Source of the DNA: Streptomyces hygroscopicus subsp. hygroscopicus
GTDB taxonomy: Bacteria > Actinomycetota > Actinomycetes > Streptomycetales > Streptomycetaceae
Direction of reading: 5' to 3'
NCBI RefSeq assembly: GCF_030269125.1
Contig: NZ_BSSM01000014.1
Coordinates: 124,001 to 188,000 of the forward strand
Length of the DNA stretch: 64,000 nt
In this document: positions 56,516-64,000 of the stretch, one piece after another
Position numbering within the stretch: the stretch's first letter is position 1
Layout: each line of letters starts with the position of its first letter
Program-made: the position numbers and the translations under genes
The notes under the pieces: generated by a model
Told to the model about the DNA's origin: nothing
The model's database searches: none
What the model saw: the letters and a program-made list of their open reading frames with translations, nothing else

Positions 56516-59155
56516 GTGTCCGAACCAACCCGCGGCAGACGGTGGTTCACCGTCTGCGCGATCACCGCGTCCGCCGCGCTCGTGGCGATACCCCCGTCGT
56601 CGGCCGCCGGCCGCTCGGCGAGCCCCTTCGGCGTCCGCGCCCTCGATCAGCTCGCCAAGGAGCGGACCCAGTCGGTGGGCGCCATGACGCCGCACCTGTC
56701 GGCGGACGGCGACGGCGGCAACGAGGCGGACGAGATCGCCGAGGGCGCGGACCAGTACGCCGAGGCCCGCACGTCGCCCGGTATCGTCGCACCGGGCGCC
56801 TACGGCGCCGCGTGGGGCGACCTCGGCAGGCTCAGGAGCACCGGCGGCAGCTGGCGCAACATCACGGACCTGCCGTACGACTCGGACGACCCGCGCTACC
56901 GCGACTTCGACTCCAACTCCAGCGGCGGCTCGGGCGACGTCACCGGACGGATGGCAGCCGTCGCCGCCGACGACGACGGTTACGTGTACGCGGGCAGCGC
57001 GGGCGGCGGCGTGTGGCGCTCGCGCACCGGCGGCGGGAACTGGCAGCCCATCAGCGACGAGCTGCCCTCCCAGTCCACCGGTGCCCTCGCCGTCGACGGG
57101 GGCGGCCGGCTGTGGCTCGGCACCGGCGAGGCCACGACCAACTCCGACGCCTACCTCGGCAGCGGCGTCTACGTCCTCGCCCACCCGCACCACGGCAGCT
57201 TCTCCCAGCGCACCCGGGTCGGCGGCGACGAGCTGGAGAGCACCACCATCCACGAGCTGCGCTTCGCCGGCGGCACGGTGTGGGCGGCCACCAGCGAGGG
57301 CGTGTGGAGCCACTCCACCAGGGACCTCGACGGTCCCTGGAAGCTGGAGTTCGCACCGAATCCCGACTACCTGCCGAACGGCCCGAAGGCCCACGACCCG
57401 GCCGCGGCGTACAAGAACATCGCCAATGACATCGCCATCGACCCCCAGGACCCGGCCAAGGTGGTCCTCGCGGTCGGCTGGCGCAGCGGCGACGACTACA
57501 ACGGCTTCTACACCAAGTCCGACGGCGCGTGGAAGCGGATCACCAGCGGCCTCGGCGACCTGCCGGCCGACCCGGAGGACGTCGGCAACGTGACCTTCGC
57601 CCGGTCCGCCGACGGCTCCCGCTACTACGCCATCGACCAGTCGCCCGAGCAGCTCGGCACCAACCCGGACAGCGGCCTGGAGGGCATCTACGTCTCCAAG
57701 TCCGGCTCGCCGGCGGGCCCGTGGACGAAGATCGCCGACTACAAGGGCCTGGCCGCCGACAACTCGGCGCTGACCTCCCCGGGTTACATGCCCGGCGTGC
57801 AGGCCTGGTACAACCAGTTCCTCGCCGTCGACCCGAGCGACCCGGAACACCTGTACGCCGGACTCGAAGAGGTCTACGAGACCAAGGACGGCGGCAGCAC
57901 CTGGTCGACCGTGGGCCCGTACTGGAACTTCACCTTCTCCTGCTGGAGCATCGACCCCGCGAAGCAGACCGGTGACTGCAACCCCACCACCCACTCCGAC
58001 CAGCACGGCGTCGCCATCGGCACCTACCACGGCAAGCCGTACGTGTACGTGGGCAACGACGGCGGCGTCTACAGGCGCCCGGTCGACGGCTCCCAGGACG
58101 CCGACGGCCACGCCACCGACTGGACGTCCCTGAACGACGGCACCATCGACGCCCTGGAGTACTACTCCGTGGGCATCGGCAAGGACCTCGACCACGGGGG
58201 CGTCTCCGTCACCGGCGGTCTGCAGGACAACGGCCAGTCCATGCTGCGCGGCAACGACACGGTGATGGGCTCCAACTTCGGCGGCGACGGCGGCGACACG
58301 CTCACCGACCCCGCCAACGGCTGCAACATCGCCCAGGAGTACGTCTACCTCGCCGTCCAGGTCACCCAGAACTGCGCGGTCAACGACGGTGGTTGGGTGA
58401 ACGATCCGAGCAAGATCACGTCGTACTCGGTCGCCCCGCCCGACAACGCCACCGGCGAGGCCCGCTTCATCGCCCCGCTCGCCGCGGACCTGAAGGACAG
58501 CGACACCTGGGTCGCCGGCGGCCGGCACGTGTGGGTGCAGCACCACGGCTACGCCATCCGCAGCGGCTCCGAGTGGACCAGCGCCCACGACCTCGGCAAG
58601 GGGCGTACCACCACCGCCGTCGCCGCCTCCGGCGGGAAGGTGTACGCCGCCTGGTGCGGCCCCTGCAACGACCAGGGCTTCGCCCGCGGCATCTCGGTCG
58701 GCAACGCGGACGGCACCGGCTGGCACGACATCAGCCTGCCCGTGGACGGCACGGTGCCCAACCGCTACCTCAGCGGCTTCGCCGTCGACCCGGACGACGC
58801 CGACCACGTCTACCTGACGGTCAACGGCTTCTCCCGCCACTGGACCGAGGGTCCCGGCGCCGGGGTCGGCCACGTGTTCGAGTCCACCGACGGTGGCACC
58901 ACCTGGAAGGACATCTCCGAGAACCTCCCGGACGTGCCCACCAACGGCGCGCTGGTGACCGCGGACGGCGGCCTCGCCGTCGCCACCGACCTCGGCGTCG
59001 TCTACCGGGCGCCGGGCGGCACCACCTGGAAGCGCGTCGGCGACCTGCCCGCCGTCGCCGTGCTCCAGCTGAAGACCAGCCCCGACGGCGGCACGCTGTA
59101 CGCCGCCACGCACGGCCGGGGCATCTACACCTTCAAGGTCGGCAAGCTGCGCTGA
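56516..59155 (+). CDS. Secreted multi-blade BNR/Asp-box repeat protein (sialidase/VPS10/GH74-like fold)
   Basis: 879 residues from a GTG with GGAGG upstream. The signal peptide is RRWFTVCAITASAALVAIPPSSAA. The rest is a run of beta-propeller-like repeats with Asp-box motifs: SRTGGGNWQPIS, TKDGGSTWSTVG, STDGGTTWKDIS, PGGTTWKRVG, and VYAGSAGGGVWRS, VYVGNDGGVYR, LYAATHGRGIYTF. This layout occurs in GH74 xyloglucanases and in uncharacterised extracellular proteins. No definite catalytic acid pair could be assigned, so the enzymatic role is open. It stands alone, with the convergent exopolyphosphatase 45 bases downstream. Confidence 0.75.
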   Translation: MSEPTRGRRWFTVCAITASAALVAIPPSSAAGRSASPFGVRALDQLAKERTQSVGAMTPHLSADGDGGNEADEIAEGADQYAEARTSPGIVAPGAYGAAWGDLGRLRSTGGSWRNITDLPYDSDDPRYRDFDSNSSGGSGDVTGRMAAVAADDDGYVYAGSAGGGVWRSRTGGGNWQPISDELPSQSTGALAVDGGGRLWLGTGEATTNSDAYLGSGVYVLAHPHHGSFSQRTRVGGDELESTTIHELRFAGGTVWAATSEGVWSHSTRDLDGPWKLEFAPNPDYLPNGPKAHDPAAAYKNIANDIAIDPQDPAKVVLAVGWRSGDDYNGFYTKSDGAWKRITSGLGDLPADPEDVGNVTFARSADGSRYYAIDQSPEQLGTNPDSGLEGIYVSKSGSPAGPWTKIADYKGLAADNSALTSPGYMPGVQAWYNQFLAVDPSDPEHLYAGLEEVYETKDGGSTWSTVGPYWNFTFSCWSIDPAKQTGDCNPTTHSDQHGVAIGTYHGKPYVYVGNDGGVYRRPVDGSQDADGHATDWTSLNDGTIDALEYYSVGIGKDLDHGGVSVTGGLQDNGQSMLRGNDTVMGSNFGGDGGDTLTDPANGCNIAQEYVYLAVQVTQNCAVNDGGWVNDPSKITSYSVAPPDNATGEARFIAPLAADLKDSDTWVAGGRHVWVQHHGYAIRSGSEWTSAHDLGKGRTTTAVAASGGKVYAAWCGPCNDQGFARGISVGNADGTGWHDISLPVDGTVPNRYLSGFAVDPDDADHVYLTVNGFSRHWTEGPGAGVGHVFESTDGGTTWKDISENLPDVPTNGALVTADGGLAVATDLGVVYRAPGGTTWKRVGDLPAVAVLQLKTSPDGGTLYAATHGRGIYTFKVGKLR

Positions 59156-59200
59156 CCGGGACCGGGGGAGGGGTGGCCGTACGGTCACCCCTCCTGCGCG

Positions 59201-60211
59201 TCACGCGGACGGTCCCGCGACGCTCCGCAGCGACACCGCCGAGGGCGGCGCCGTCGTGAGACCGGCCCCCGTGGTCCGTGTCCACCAGTCGGCGCCGTCC
59301 TCGACGTAGCGCAGCAGGATGCCCTCGCGGATCGCCCACGGGCAGACCACGGCCCGGCGCAGCCCCATCAGCTTCAGGGCCGTGTGCCCGACGACGGCAC
59401 CGGCCAGGCTCTGGGCGGCGCGCGGCGCGGAGATGCCGGGTAACTGGGCGCGCTCGGCGGCGGGGCGGGCGGCCAGCGCCCCCACGGCCTCCCGCAGGTC
59501 CCGGCGCAGCAGCGCGCGCGGCTCGAAGGGGCCGAACCGCCCCGGCGCCGCCCCGCACAGCCGGGCCAGCTGCTGGAACGTCCGGGAGCTGACGGCCGCG
59601 GTGCGCGGCGACTCCCACCGTATCCGCGCCGCCACGTCCCGCAGTTCATGACGGATCCGGCGGCGCAGCTCCTTCAACTCGCCGGCCCCGGGCGGGTCCT
59701 GGACGCCCAGGTACTCGCGGGTGAGGCGGTTCGCGCCCAGCGGCAGCGAGGCGGCGAAGTCCGGCAGCCGCCCCCGCCCGAAGGCGACTTCCAGCGAGCC
59801 GCCGCCGATGTCCAGCAGTGCGAGCGGGCCCGCCTTCCAGCCGAGCCAGCGGCGGGCCGCCAGGAACGTCAGCTCGGCCTCTGTCTCGCCCGGCAGCGTG
59901 CACATCCGGATCCCGGTCCCGGACGCCACCCGCTCCAGCACCTCCGCGCGGTTCGGGGCACCGCGCACCACCGCCGTGGCGAACGCCAGCGGGCCCGAGG
60001 CGCTCCACCGCAGTGCCGTGTCGCCCGCCTCGGCCACCGCCTTGACCAGCCGCTCCACCGCCTCCTCCGCGATCGTGCCGTCCGCACCGACCTGTTCGGA
60101 CAGGCGCAGCTTCCACTTGACGGTGTGCACCGGCAGCGGAACACCCCCTTCCACATCCGCGATCACCAGTCGCACCGTGTTCGATCCCGCGTCCACCACA
60201 CTCAGCCGCAT
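59201..60211 (-). CDS. Ppx/GppA family exopolyphosphatase
   Basis: 336 residues. Two actin-like ATPase-fold halves: SVVDAGSNTVRLVIADVEGG at the N-terminus (phosphate loop 1), FATAVVRGAPNRAEVLERV, ETEAELTFLAARRWLG with the catalytic Glu region, and LALLDIGGGSLEVAFGRG (phosphate loop 2), ending VVCPWAIREGILLRYVE. It hydrolyses polyphosphate or pppGpp, influencing the stringent and phosphate responses; the size matches the short actinobacterial Ppx type. The ATG at 60211 starts exactly at the conserved MRLSVVDAGSNT, though its ribosome site is weak. Confidence 0.92.
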   Translation of the reverse strand: MRLSVVDAGSNTVRLVIADVEGGVPLPVHTVKWKLRLSEQVGADGTIAEEAVERLVKAVAEAGDTALRWSASGPLAFATAVVRGAPNRAEVLERVASGTGIRMCTLPGETEAELTFLAARRWLGWKAGPLALLDIGGGSLEVAFGRGRLPDFAASLPLGANRLTREYLGVQDPPGAGELKELRRRIRHELRDVAARIRWESPRTAAVSSRTFQQLARLCGAAPGRFGPFEPRALLRRDLREAVGALAARPAAERAQLPGISAPRAAQSLAGAVVGHTALKLMGLRRAVVCPWAIREGILLRYVEDGADWWTRTTGAGLTTAPPSAVSLRSVAGPSA

Positions 60212-60430
60212 GGCCGGGTGCGTACCCACTCCACCCCCCGGAACGCCTGCGCCCGAGGGGCGGACGCGCGCACACCCCGGCCCCGCGGGCGGCGCCCGGG
60301 GCGCGCCGGACACCGGCCGGCGCGCACCGGGCGACCGCCCGCCCCTGTCCGGATCCGGGCCCCGCCCGCCCCCCGTGGCCCACCGCTGTACTTGGATGGA
60401 CGCCACCACTGTCGGCATGGGGAGCGGCAC

Positions 60431-61603
60431 ATGACCGGTACGGCAGCGACCAGAGTCCTGGTGATCGGCGGCGGCATCGCGGGCAGCGCCGCCGCACTGG
60501 GCCTGCACCGAGCGGGCTGCGACGTCCGCGTGTACGAGGCGCACCGCGGCCCTGCCGAACACATCGGCGCCTTCCTCACCCTCGCCAGCACCGGCATGCG
60601 TGCCCTGGCCCAGCTCGACGCGGTCACCGCCGTGACGGCCATCGGTTTTCCGCTGACTTCGCTGCGCCTGCTCGACGCGCGGGGCGCCGAACTGGCCCAT
60701 GTCCCGCTCGGCGAGATCGCCGACCCCGATCTGCGCTACCGCTGCCTGCGGCGCGGCGAGCTGAACGCCGCGCTCCACAAGGAGGTGCTGCGGCGCGGCA
60801 TCCGCCTCGTCCACGGCGCCCGGCTGACGTCCGTGACGGACGGCCCGAGCGCCGTGACCGCGCGCTTCGCGGACGGCACCACCGCGACCGGCGATCTGCT
60901 CATCGGCGCCGACGGCCTGAACTCCGCCGTCCGCCGCGCCCTCCTGCCCGGTGTCCGGCCCGCCTACGCGGGACAACGCGTCTTCTACGGCCGCACACCG
61001 GGTGTCCCGGGCACGGGCGGCAGCGGCGTCATCACCATGGTGCGAGGCAGCGAGAGCGCCTTCGGGTACGCCAACGCGCCGACGGGGGAGGCGTACTGGT
61101 TCGCCCGCGTCGGCGGCGACCCGCTGCCAGGCCGGGCGACGGGCGCCCGGAAGGCCGTACCGCGCGCCGACCTGCTGCCCCTGCTGCGCGGGGACACCAC
61201 GCCGGCCGCCGCGCTCGTCGCCGCCGCGGCGGCCCCCGTCATGGTCGCCAACGCCACCGAGATGCCGCTCGGCACCCGCTGGCACGTCGGCCGTGTCCTG
61301 CTCATCGGGGACGCCGCCCACGCGGCCTCCCCGGCCACCGGACAGGGCGCCTCGATGGGGCTGGAGGACGCGGTCGTCATCGCCAAGGCGCTGCGCGACC
61401 TCCCGGACGCCGCACGGGCGTTCGACGCCTACGAGCGGCACCGGCGCCCGCGCGTGGAGCACAACATCACCGTCAGCGGCGGCATCTCGCGCGGCACCCA
61501 CGCCCCCGCCCGCCCCGCGGACCCGAACCACCGCCCCGACCACCGGGACGAGGAACTGATCCGCCGGCTCGCCTGGGACCGGCCCCTGTCCGAGAACGGC
61601 TGA
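60431..61603 (+). CDS. FAD-dependent monooxygenase
   Basis: 390 residues. The Rossmann motif VLVIGGGIAGSAAALGLHRAG binds FAD; LRRGELNAALH is the family Arg/Gly segment, DLLIGADGLNSAVRRALL is the DG fingerprint, and RVLLIGDAAHAASPATGQGASMGLEDAVVIAKAL is the GD/ribityl-binding motif. These p-hydroxybenzoate-hydroxylase-fold enzymes hydroxylate aromatic or antibiotic substrates. No other biosynthetic genes are adjacent, so the substrate is unknown. GGGGAGCGG precedes the ATG; the gene is divergent from ppx. Confidence 0.92.
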   Translation: MTGTAATRVLVIGGGIAGSAAALGLHRAGCDVRVYEAHRGPAEHIGAFLTLASTGMRALAQLDAVTAVTAIGFPLTSLRLLDARGAELAHVPLGEIADPDLRYRCLRRGELNAALHKEVLRRGIRLVHGARLTSVTDGPSAVTARFADGTTATGDLLIGADGLNSAVRRALLPGVRPAYAGQRVFYGRTPGVPGTGGSGVITMVRGSESAFGYANAPTGEAYWFARVGGDPLPGRATGARKAVPRADLLPLLRGDTTPAAALVAAAAAPVMVANATEMPLGTRWHVGRVLLIGDAAHAASPATGQGASMGLEDAVVIAKALRDLPDAARAFDAYERHRRPRVEHNITVSGGISRGTHAPARPADPNHRPDHRDEELIRRLAWDRPLSENG

Positions 61604-61650
61604 CCGCACGGCCCGCGCGCGACAGCGCAAGAGCCGGCGCACGGGAGGCC

Positions 61651-62500
61651 ATGTCCCGGATCGTGGACACGGAGGGCGGCTGGAAGGCGTTCTACGAGCA
61701 CGTCGCACGCGCCCCGATCGCCGCCAAGACGGCCCCCGGCTCCTGGCACGAGTGGTACGACCGCGCCTGGTCCCCGCCCGGCACCGGCGGCAAGGAGAGC
61801 GACGTCGCCACCCGCAAACGGCGTCCGACCGGCGACGCGGGCGCCTACGCGAACGCCTCCTGCCACCGCTGGTTCCTCGACGGCGCCGACCGGACCAGCT
61901 CCCCGATCGTCGGGAGGACCGTGCGGTCGTGCCGCGCCTACGACCGCACGCACGACGCGGACGGCGGGTACGTCGACCTCACCCTCCCGCGACCCCGCCG
62001 GACGCCGCCACCGGATCGCCGCGGGCACCGGCCGTATCCTCGTCCCGCTCCCCGGCGGCTCCGCCGCCGCCGCGGCCCGGTCCACCCACCCCCACGGCCC
62101 GCGCCTCCCGGACGTTCACGCCGACCGGCGACGGGGCCCGCGCCGTCGGCGACGCCGGGACCGGCGCCCCGCTCGGCGTCGACTCCACCACGACGGCGGA
62201 CCGCGCCCGGGGCACCACGCCCACCGCCACCGGGCGGAGGGGGAGCCCGGCCGTCGGACAGTGGTGGTCAGTGATCCCGGACGTCCCCCGACCGGCGCCC
62301 ACCGCCTCGTCACCGCCACAGCGGCCTCGTCCCCGGTCTGTCCGCCCACTCCGGGCGGCTCGCCGGGACCGCCCCGGCGCGCACCTGGAGCGCCCCCGGC
62401 GGCAGCGCCGTCGGCAGGGGCCGCACCGCCGCCGAGCAGACGCCCGCCCTCACCCCGGAACGGGGACAACTCCGGTCCACCACCAGGCAGTCGGGCATAG
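61651..62500 (+). pseudogene. Frameshifted hypothetical gene
   Basis: GGGAGG precedes an ATG that starts MSRIVDTEGGWKAFYEHVAR and continues plausibly through GSWHEWYDRAWSPP, ASCHRWFLDGAD and YVDLTLP (to ~61985). Coding-like sequence then moves to another frame (RHRIAAGTGRILVPLPGG, about 62005-62060) and to a third (GDGARAVGDAGTGAPLGVDSTTT, about 62130-62190). At least two frameshifts are implied. No family is recognised. The real inositol-monophosphatase gene starts right after. Confidence 0.5.
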
Positions 62501-62509
62501 GCTGCGCCC

Positions 62510-63328
62510 ATGACGATCACCTACGGGGAGTCCGATGCCCGCCTGGCCGTGACCGCGGCACGGGCGGGCGCCGCCGTCGTGCGCGACCTGTACGGCGGCC
62601 GGCTCGCGCGCCACGAGAAGACCGCGGGCGACTTCGCGACCGAGGCGGACATCGCAGCCGAGCGGGCCATCCTGGACGTGCTGCGCACCGCCCGCCCGGA
62701 CGACGCCGTCACCGGCGAGGAGAGCGGTGCGACCGGCGCCGAGGGGGCCCGCCGCCGCTGGCTGGTCGACCCGCTGTGCGGCACCCTCAACTACGCGGTG
62801 CGGACCATGCTCGTCGGCGTCAACGTGGCACTGCGGGTGGACGGAGAGGTGACCGCGGCGGCGACGGCCGACCCGTTCACCGGCGAGGTCTTCTGGACCG
62901 ACGGCTCCCGGGCCCGGCTGGGCACCGAGCAGGGCGGCGACGAGAAGCTCGCCCCGTCCGCGGCCTCCGCGCTGGTGGACGTCAACCTGGACCCGCCCTT
63001 CCCCAACGCCCCCGGTTTCCGGGTGCCCCTCCTGCTCGCCGACCCCGGCTTCACCGAGTGGTTCCGGCCCCGGGTGATCTCCAGCACCCTGGCCGTCGCC
63101 TGGGTCGCCGCCGGACGCCGCGCCGCCTACGTCACCGACGGCGACCTCCGCGACAGCGTGCACTTCGCCGCCGGGATCGCCCTGTGCCGGGCCGCCGGCT
63201 GCACGGTGACCGGCCTGTACGGCGAGCCGGTGCACACCGGCAGGGGCGGACTGATCGCCGCGGCCGATCCCGGTACGCATGCCGCACTCCTCGCGATGGT
63301 CAGGCGGCAGACACGAGAGGTGACCTGA
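62510..63328 (+). CDS. Inositol-monophosphatase-like protein with altered metal ligands
   Basis: 272 residues with the IMPase/FBPase-like fold: DFATEADIAAERAI, VTGEESG (the metal-binding Glu region) and WLVDPLCGTLNYAVR, the site of the DPxDGTxN motif. The second Asp of that motif is Cys here, and at the C-terminal W-D-x-A-A-G motif the residues are VHFAAG (Asp to His). Two canonical metal ligands are therefore replaced, so activity or metal choice may differ. Canonical members hydrolyse inositol or sugar phosphates in the cytoplasm. The ATG follows closely on a decayed gene. Confidence 0.8.
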   Translation: MTITYGESDARLAVTAARAGAAVVRDLYGGRLARHEKTAGDFATEADIAAERAILDVLRTARPDDAVTGEESGATGAEGARRRWLVDPLCGTLNYAVRTMLVGVNVALRVDGEVTAAATADPFTGEVFWTDGSRARLGTEQGGDEKLAPSAASALVDVNLDPPFPNAPGFRVPLLLADPGFTEWFRPRVISSTLAVAWVAAGRRAAYVTDGDLRDSVHFAAGIALCRAAGCTVTGLYGEPVHTGRGGLIAAADPGTHAALLAMVRRQTREVT

Positions 63329-63607
63329 CGGTATGTCATGAGCCGCCGTCCGCACTGGCGGTTCGGCTTCCGAAGGCTTGTGCGCCCCGCGGCTCGCCGA
63401 TCAAACCGAAGCGTGGACCGAACAGTGCGCGAGCGTGTCGCCCGACGTCCTTCCCGTGCCCCCGCCCGCGCCCTGGGACCGGGTGCCACCGGTCCGGTCC
63501 CGGGACGCGCCCCGCGTGGATCGCCCCAGGACCTGAGCGCCTTCGCGGGTTTGCGCGGCTCGCCCGGTGCAACCCGTCCGACACGGCACCGACCGGCTCA
63601 GGAGGAG
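63329..63607. other. 279-bp spacer with no supported gene
   Basis: No complete gene is seen. One plus-strand frame reads protein-like from about 63390 to a stop at 63535 (RLADQTEAWTEQCASVSPDV) but lacks a start. AGGAG for the next gene lies at its end. Confidence 0.5.
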
Positions 63608-64000
63608 CAATGGACCACTCGCGCGCACCCGTACTGGAGGCTCTGGAGGAGTTCCGGCGCCGGGGAGACGTGGTCTTCGGGCCACCCGGACACAAACAGG
63701 GCCGCGGCACCGACCCCCGGGTCGCCGACGTCCTCGGCCTGGACGTCTTCCGCTCGGACGTGCTCTCCCTGAACGGCCTCGACGACCGCCGCCAGTCCCA
63801 GGGTGTGCTGGAGCAGGCCCAGGAGCTGATGGCGGACGCCGTCGGCGCCGAACACGCCTTCTTCTCCACCTGCGGCAGCTCCCTGTCGGTCAAGACCGCG
63901 ATGCTCGCGGTGGCGGGCCCGGGTGAGAAGCTGCTGCTGTCCCGCAACGCCCACAAGTCGGTCATCGCCGCAGTGATCATCAACGGCGTGGACCCGGTCT
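63608..64000 (+). CDS. Ornithine/lysine/arginine decarboxylase, N-terminal part (3' end outside window)
   Basis: The first 131 codons: MDHSRAPVLEALEEFRRRG, then VVFGPPGHKQGRGTDPRVADVLGLDVFRSDV (in part), AEHAFFSTCGSSLSVKTAML and LLLSRNAHKSVIAAVI. These are the opening motifs of the fold-type I PLP-dependent decarboxylases (PGHK entry, GSS phosphate site, RNxHKS with the ring-stacking His). The PLP-lysine lies beyond the window. The enzyme would make a diamine such as putrescine or cadaverine, or agmatine. AGGAG precedes the ATG at 63608. Confidence 0.9.

Noticed and set aside
1..64000. tRNA or rRNA genes
   Set aside because: No convincing T-loop/acceptor combinations or rRNA sequence were noticed by eye; a tRNAscan run would settle this.

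Overview
The window is high-GC actinobacterial DNA, most likely a Streptomyces chromosome. The signs are very strong G/C preference at third codon positions, frequent GTG starts, ATGA stop/start overlaps, many SpoIIE-type phosphatases and DUF families typical of streptomycetes (DUF5709, DUF6343-like), an ECF41 sigma factor, and DasR-like sites before a chitinase. No rRNA, tRNA, CRISPR array, integrase or transposase was recognised. The gene content looks like chromosomal-arm core/accessory mixture rather than a mobile island.

Layout. 1-5.3 kb: the 3' part of a GH65 phosphorylase, a BlaI-type repressor with an M56 membrane metallopeptidase, a polytopic membrane protein, and a stand-alone second-type proteasome beta subunit. 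5.4-12.2 kb: a decayed PEBP-family gene, a PAP2 phosphatase and DedA protein pair, then metal transport: an EfeU-EfeO fusion, EfeB and a NiCoT nickel/cobalt permease, with candidate metal-responsive operators. 12.3-15.5 kb: small conserved proteins and a GH15 enzyme. 15.9-21.8 kb: two large translationally overlapping SpoIIE-family phosphatases. 22-29.3 kb: hypothetical proteins, a DUF1232 protein, an FprA-type ferredoxin reductase with an iron-box-like site, a methyltransferase and a flavodoxin-like protein. 29.5-33.3 kb: an ABC transporter overlapping a histidine kinase/response regulator pair. 33.7-40.5 kb: a hydrolase/acetoacetate-decarboxylase-like fusion, a divergent XRE regulator and anti-sigma-like ATPase locus with a 41-residue protein, and a third SpoIIE phosphatase. 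41.2-43.3 kb: a tightly overlapping nucleotidyltransferase, BON-domain protein and metallophosphoesterase operon, the best candidate for an undescribed system. 43.3-49.5 kb: MFS exporters (one frameshifted), the ECF41 sigma factor with its carboxymuconolactone-decarboxylase-like partner and a matching promoter, and a membrane protein behind a short leader ORF. 49.7-64 kb: pyruvate carboxylase, a chitinase with dre-like sites, a thioesterase, a secreted BNR-repeat protein, an exopolyphosphatase, an FAD monooxygenase, an unusual inositol-monophosphatase-like protein and the start of an ornithine/lysine/arginine decarboxylase.

Two themes cut across the window. First, several spacers carry degenerate direct-repeat arrays with different unit lengths (14, 23, 45 and 57 bp, plus a 60-bp array inside a gene). 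Second, several spacers hold decayed reading frames, which shows active gene loss. Envelope and metal stress responses (BlaI/M56, DedA, Efe, NiCoT) and SpoIIE/anti-sigma switch proteins are the main regulatory content. All assignments are from reading motifs by eye; no database search was run.
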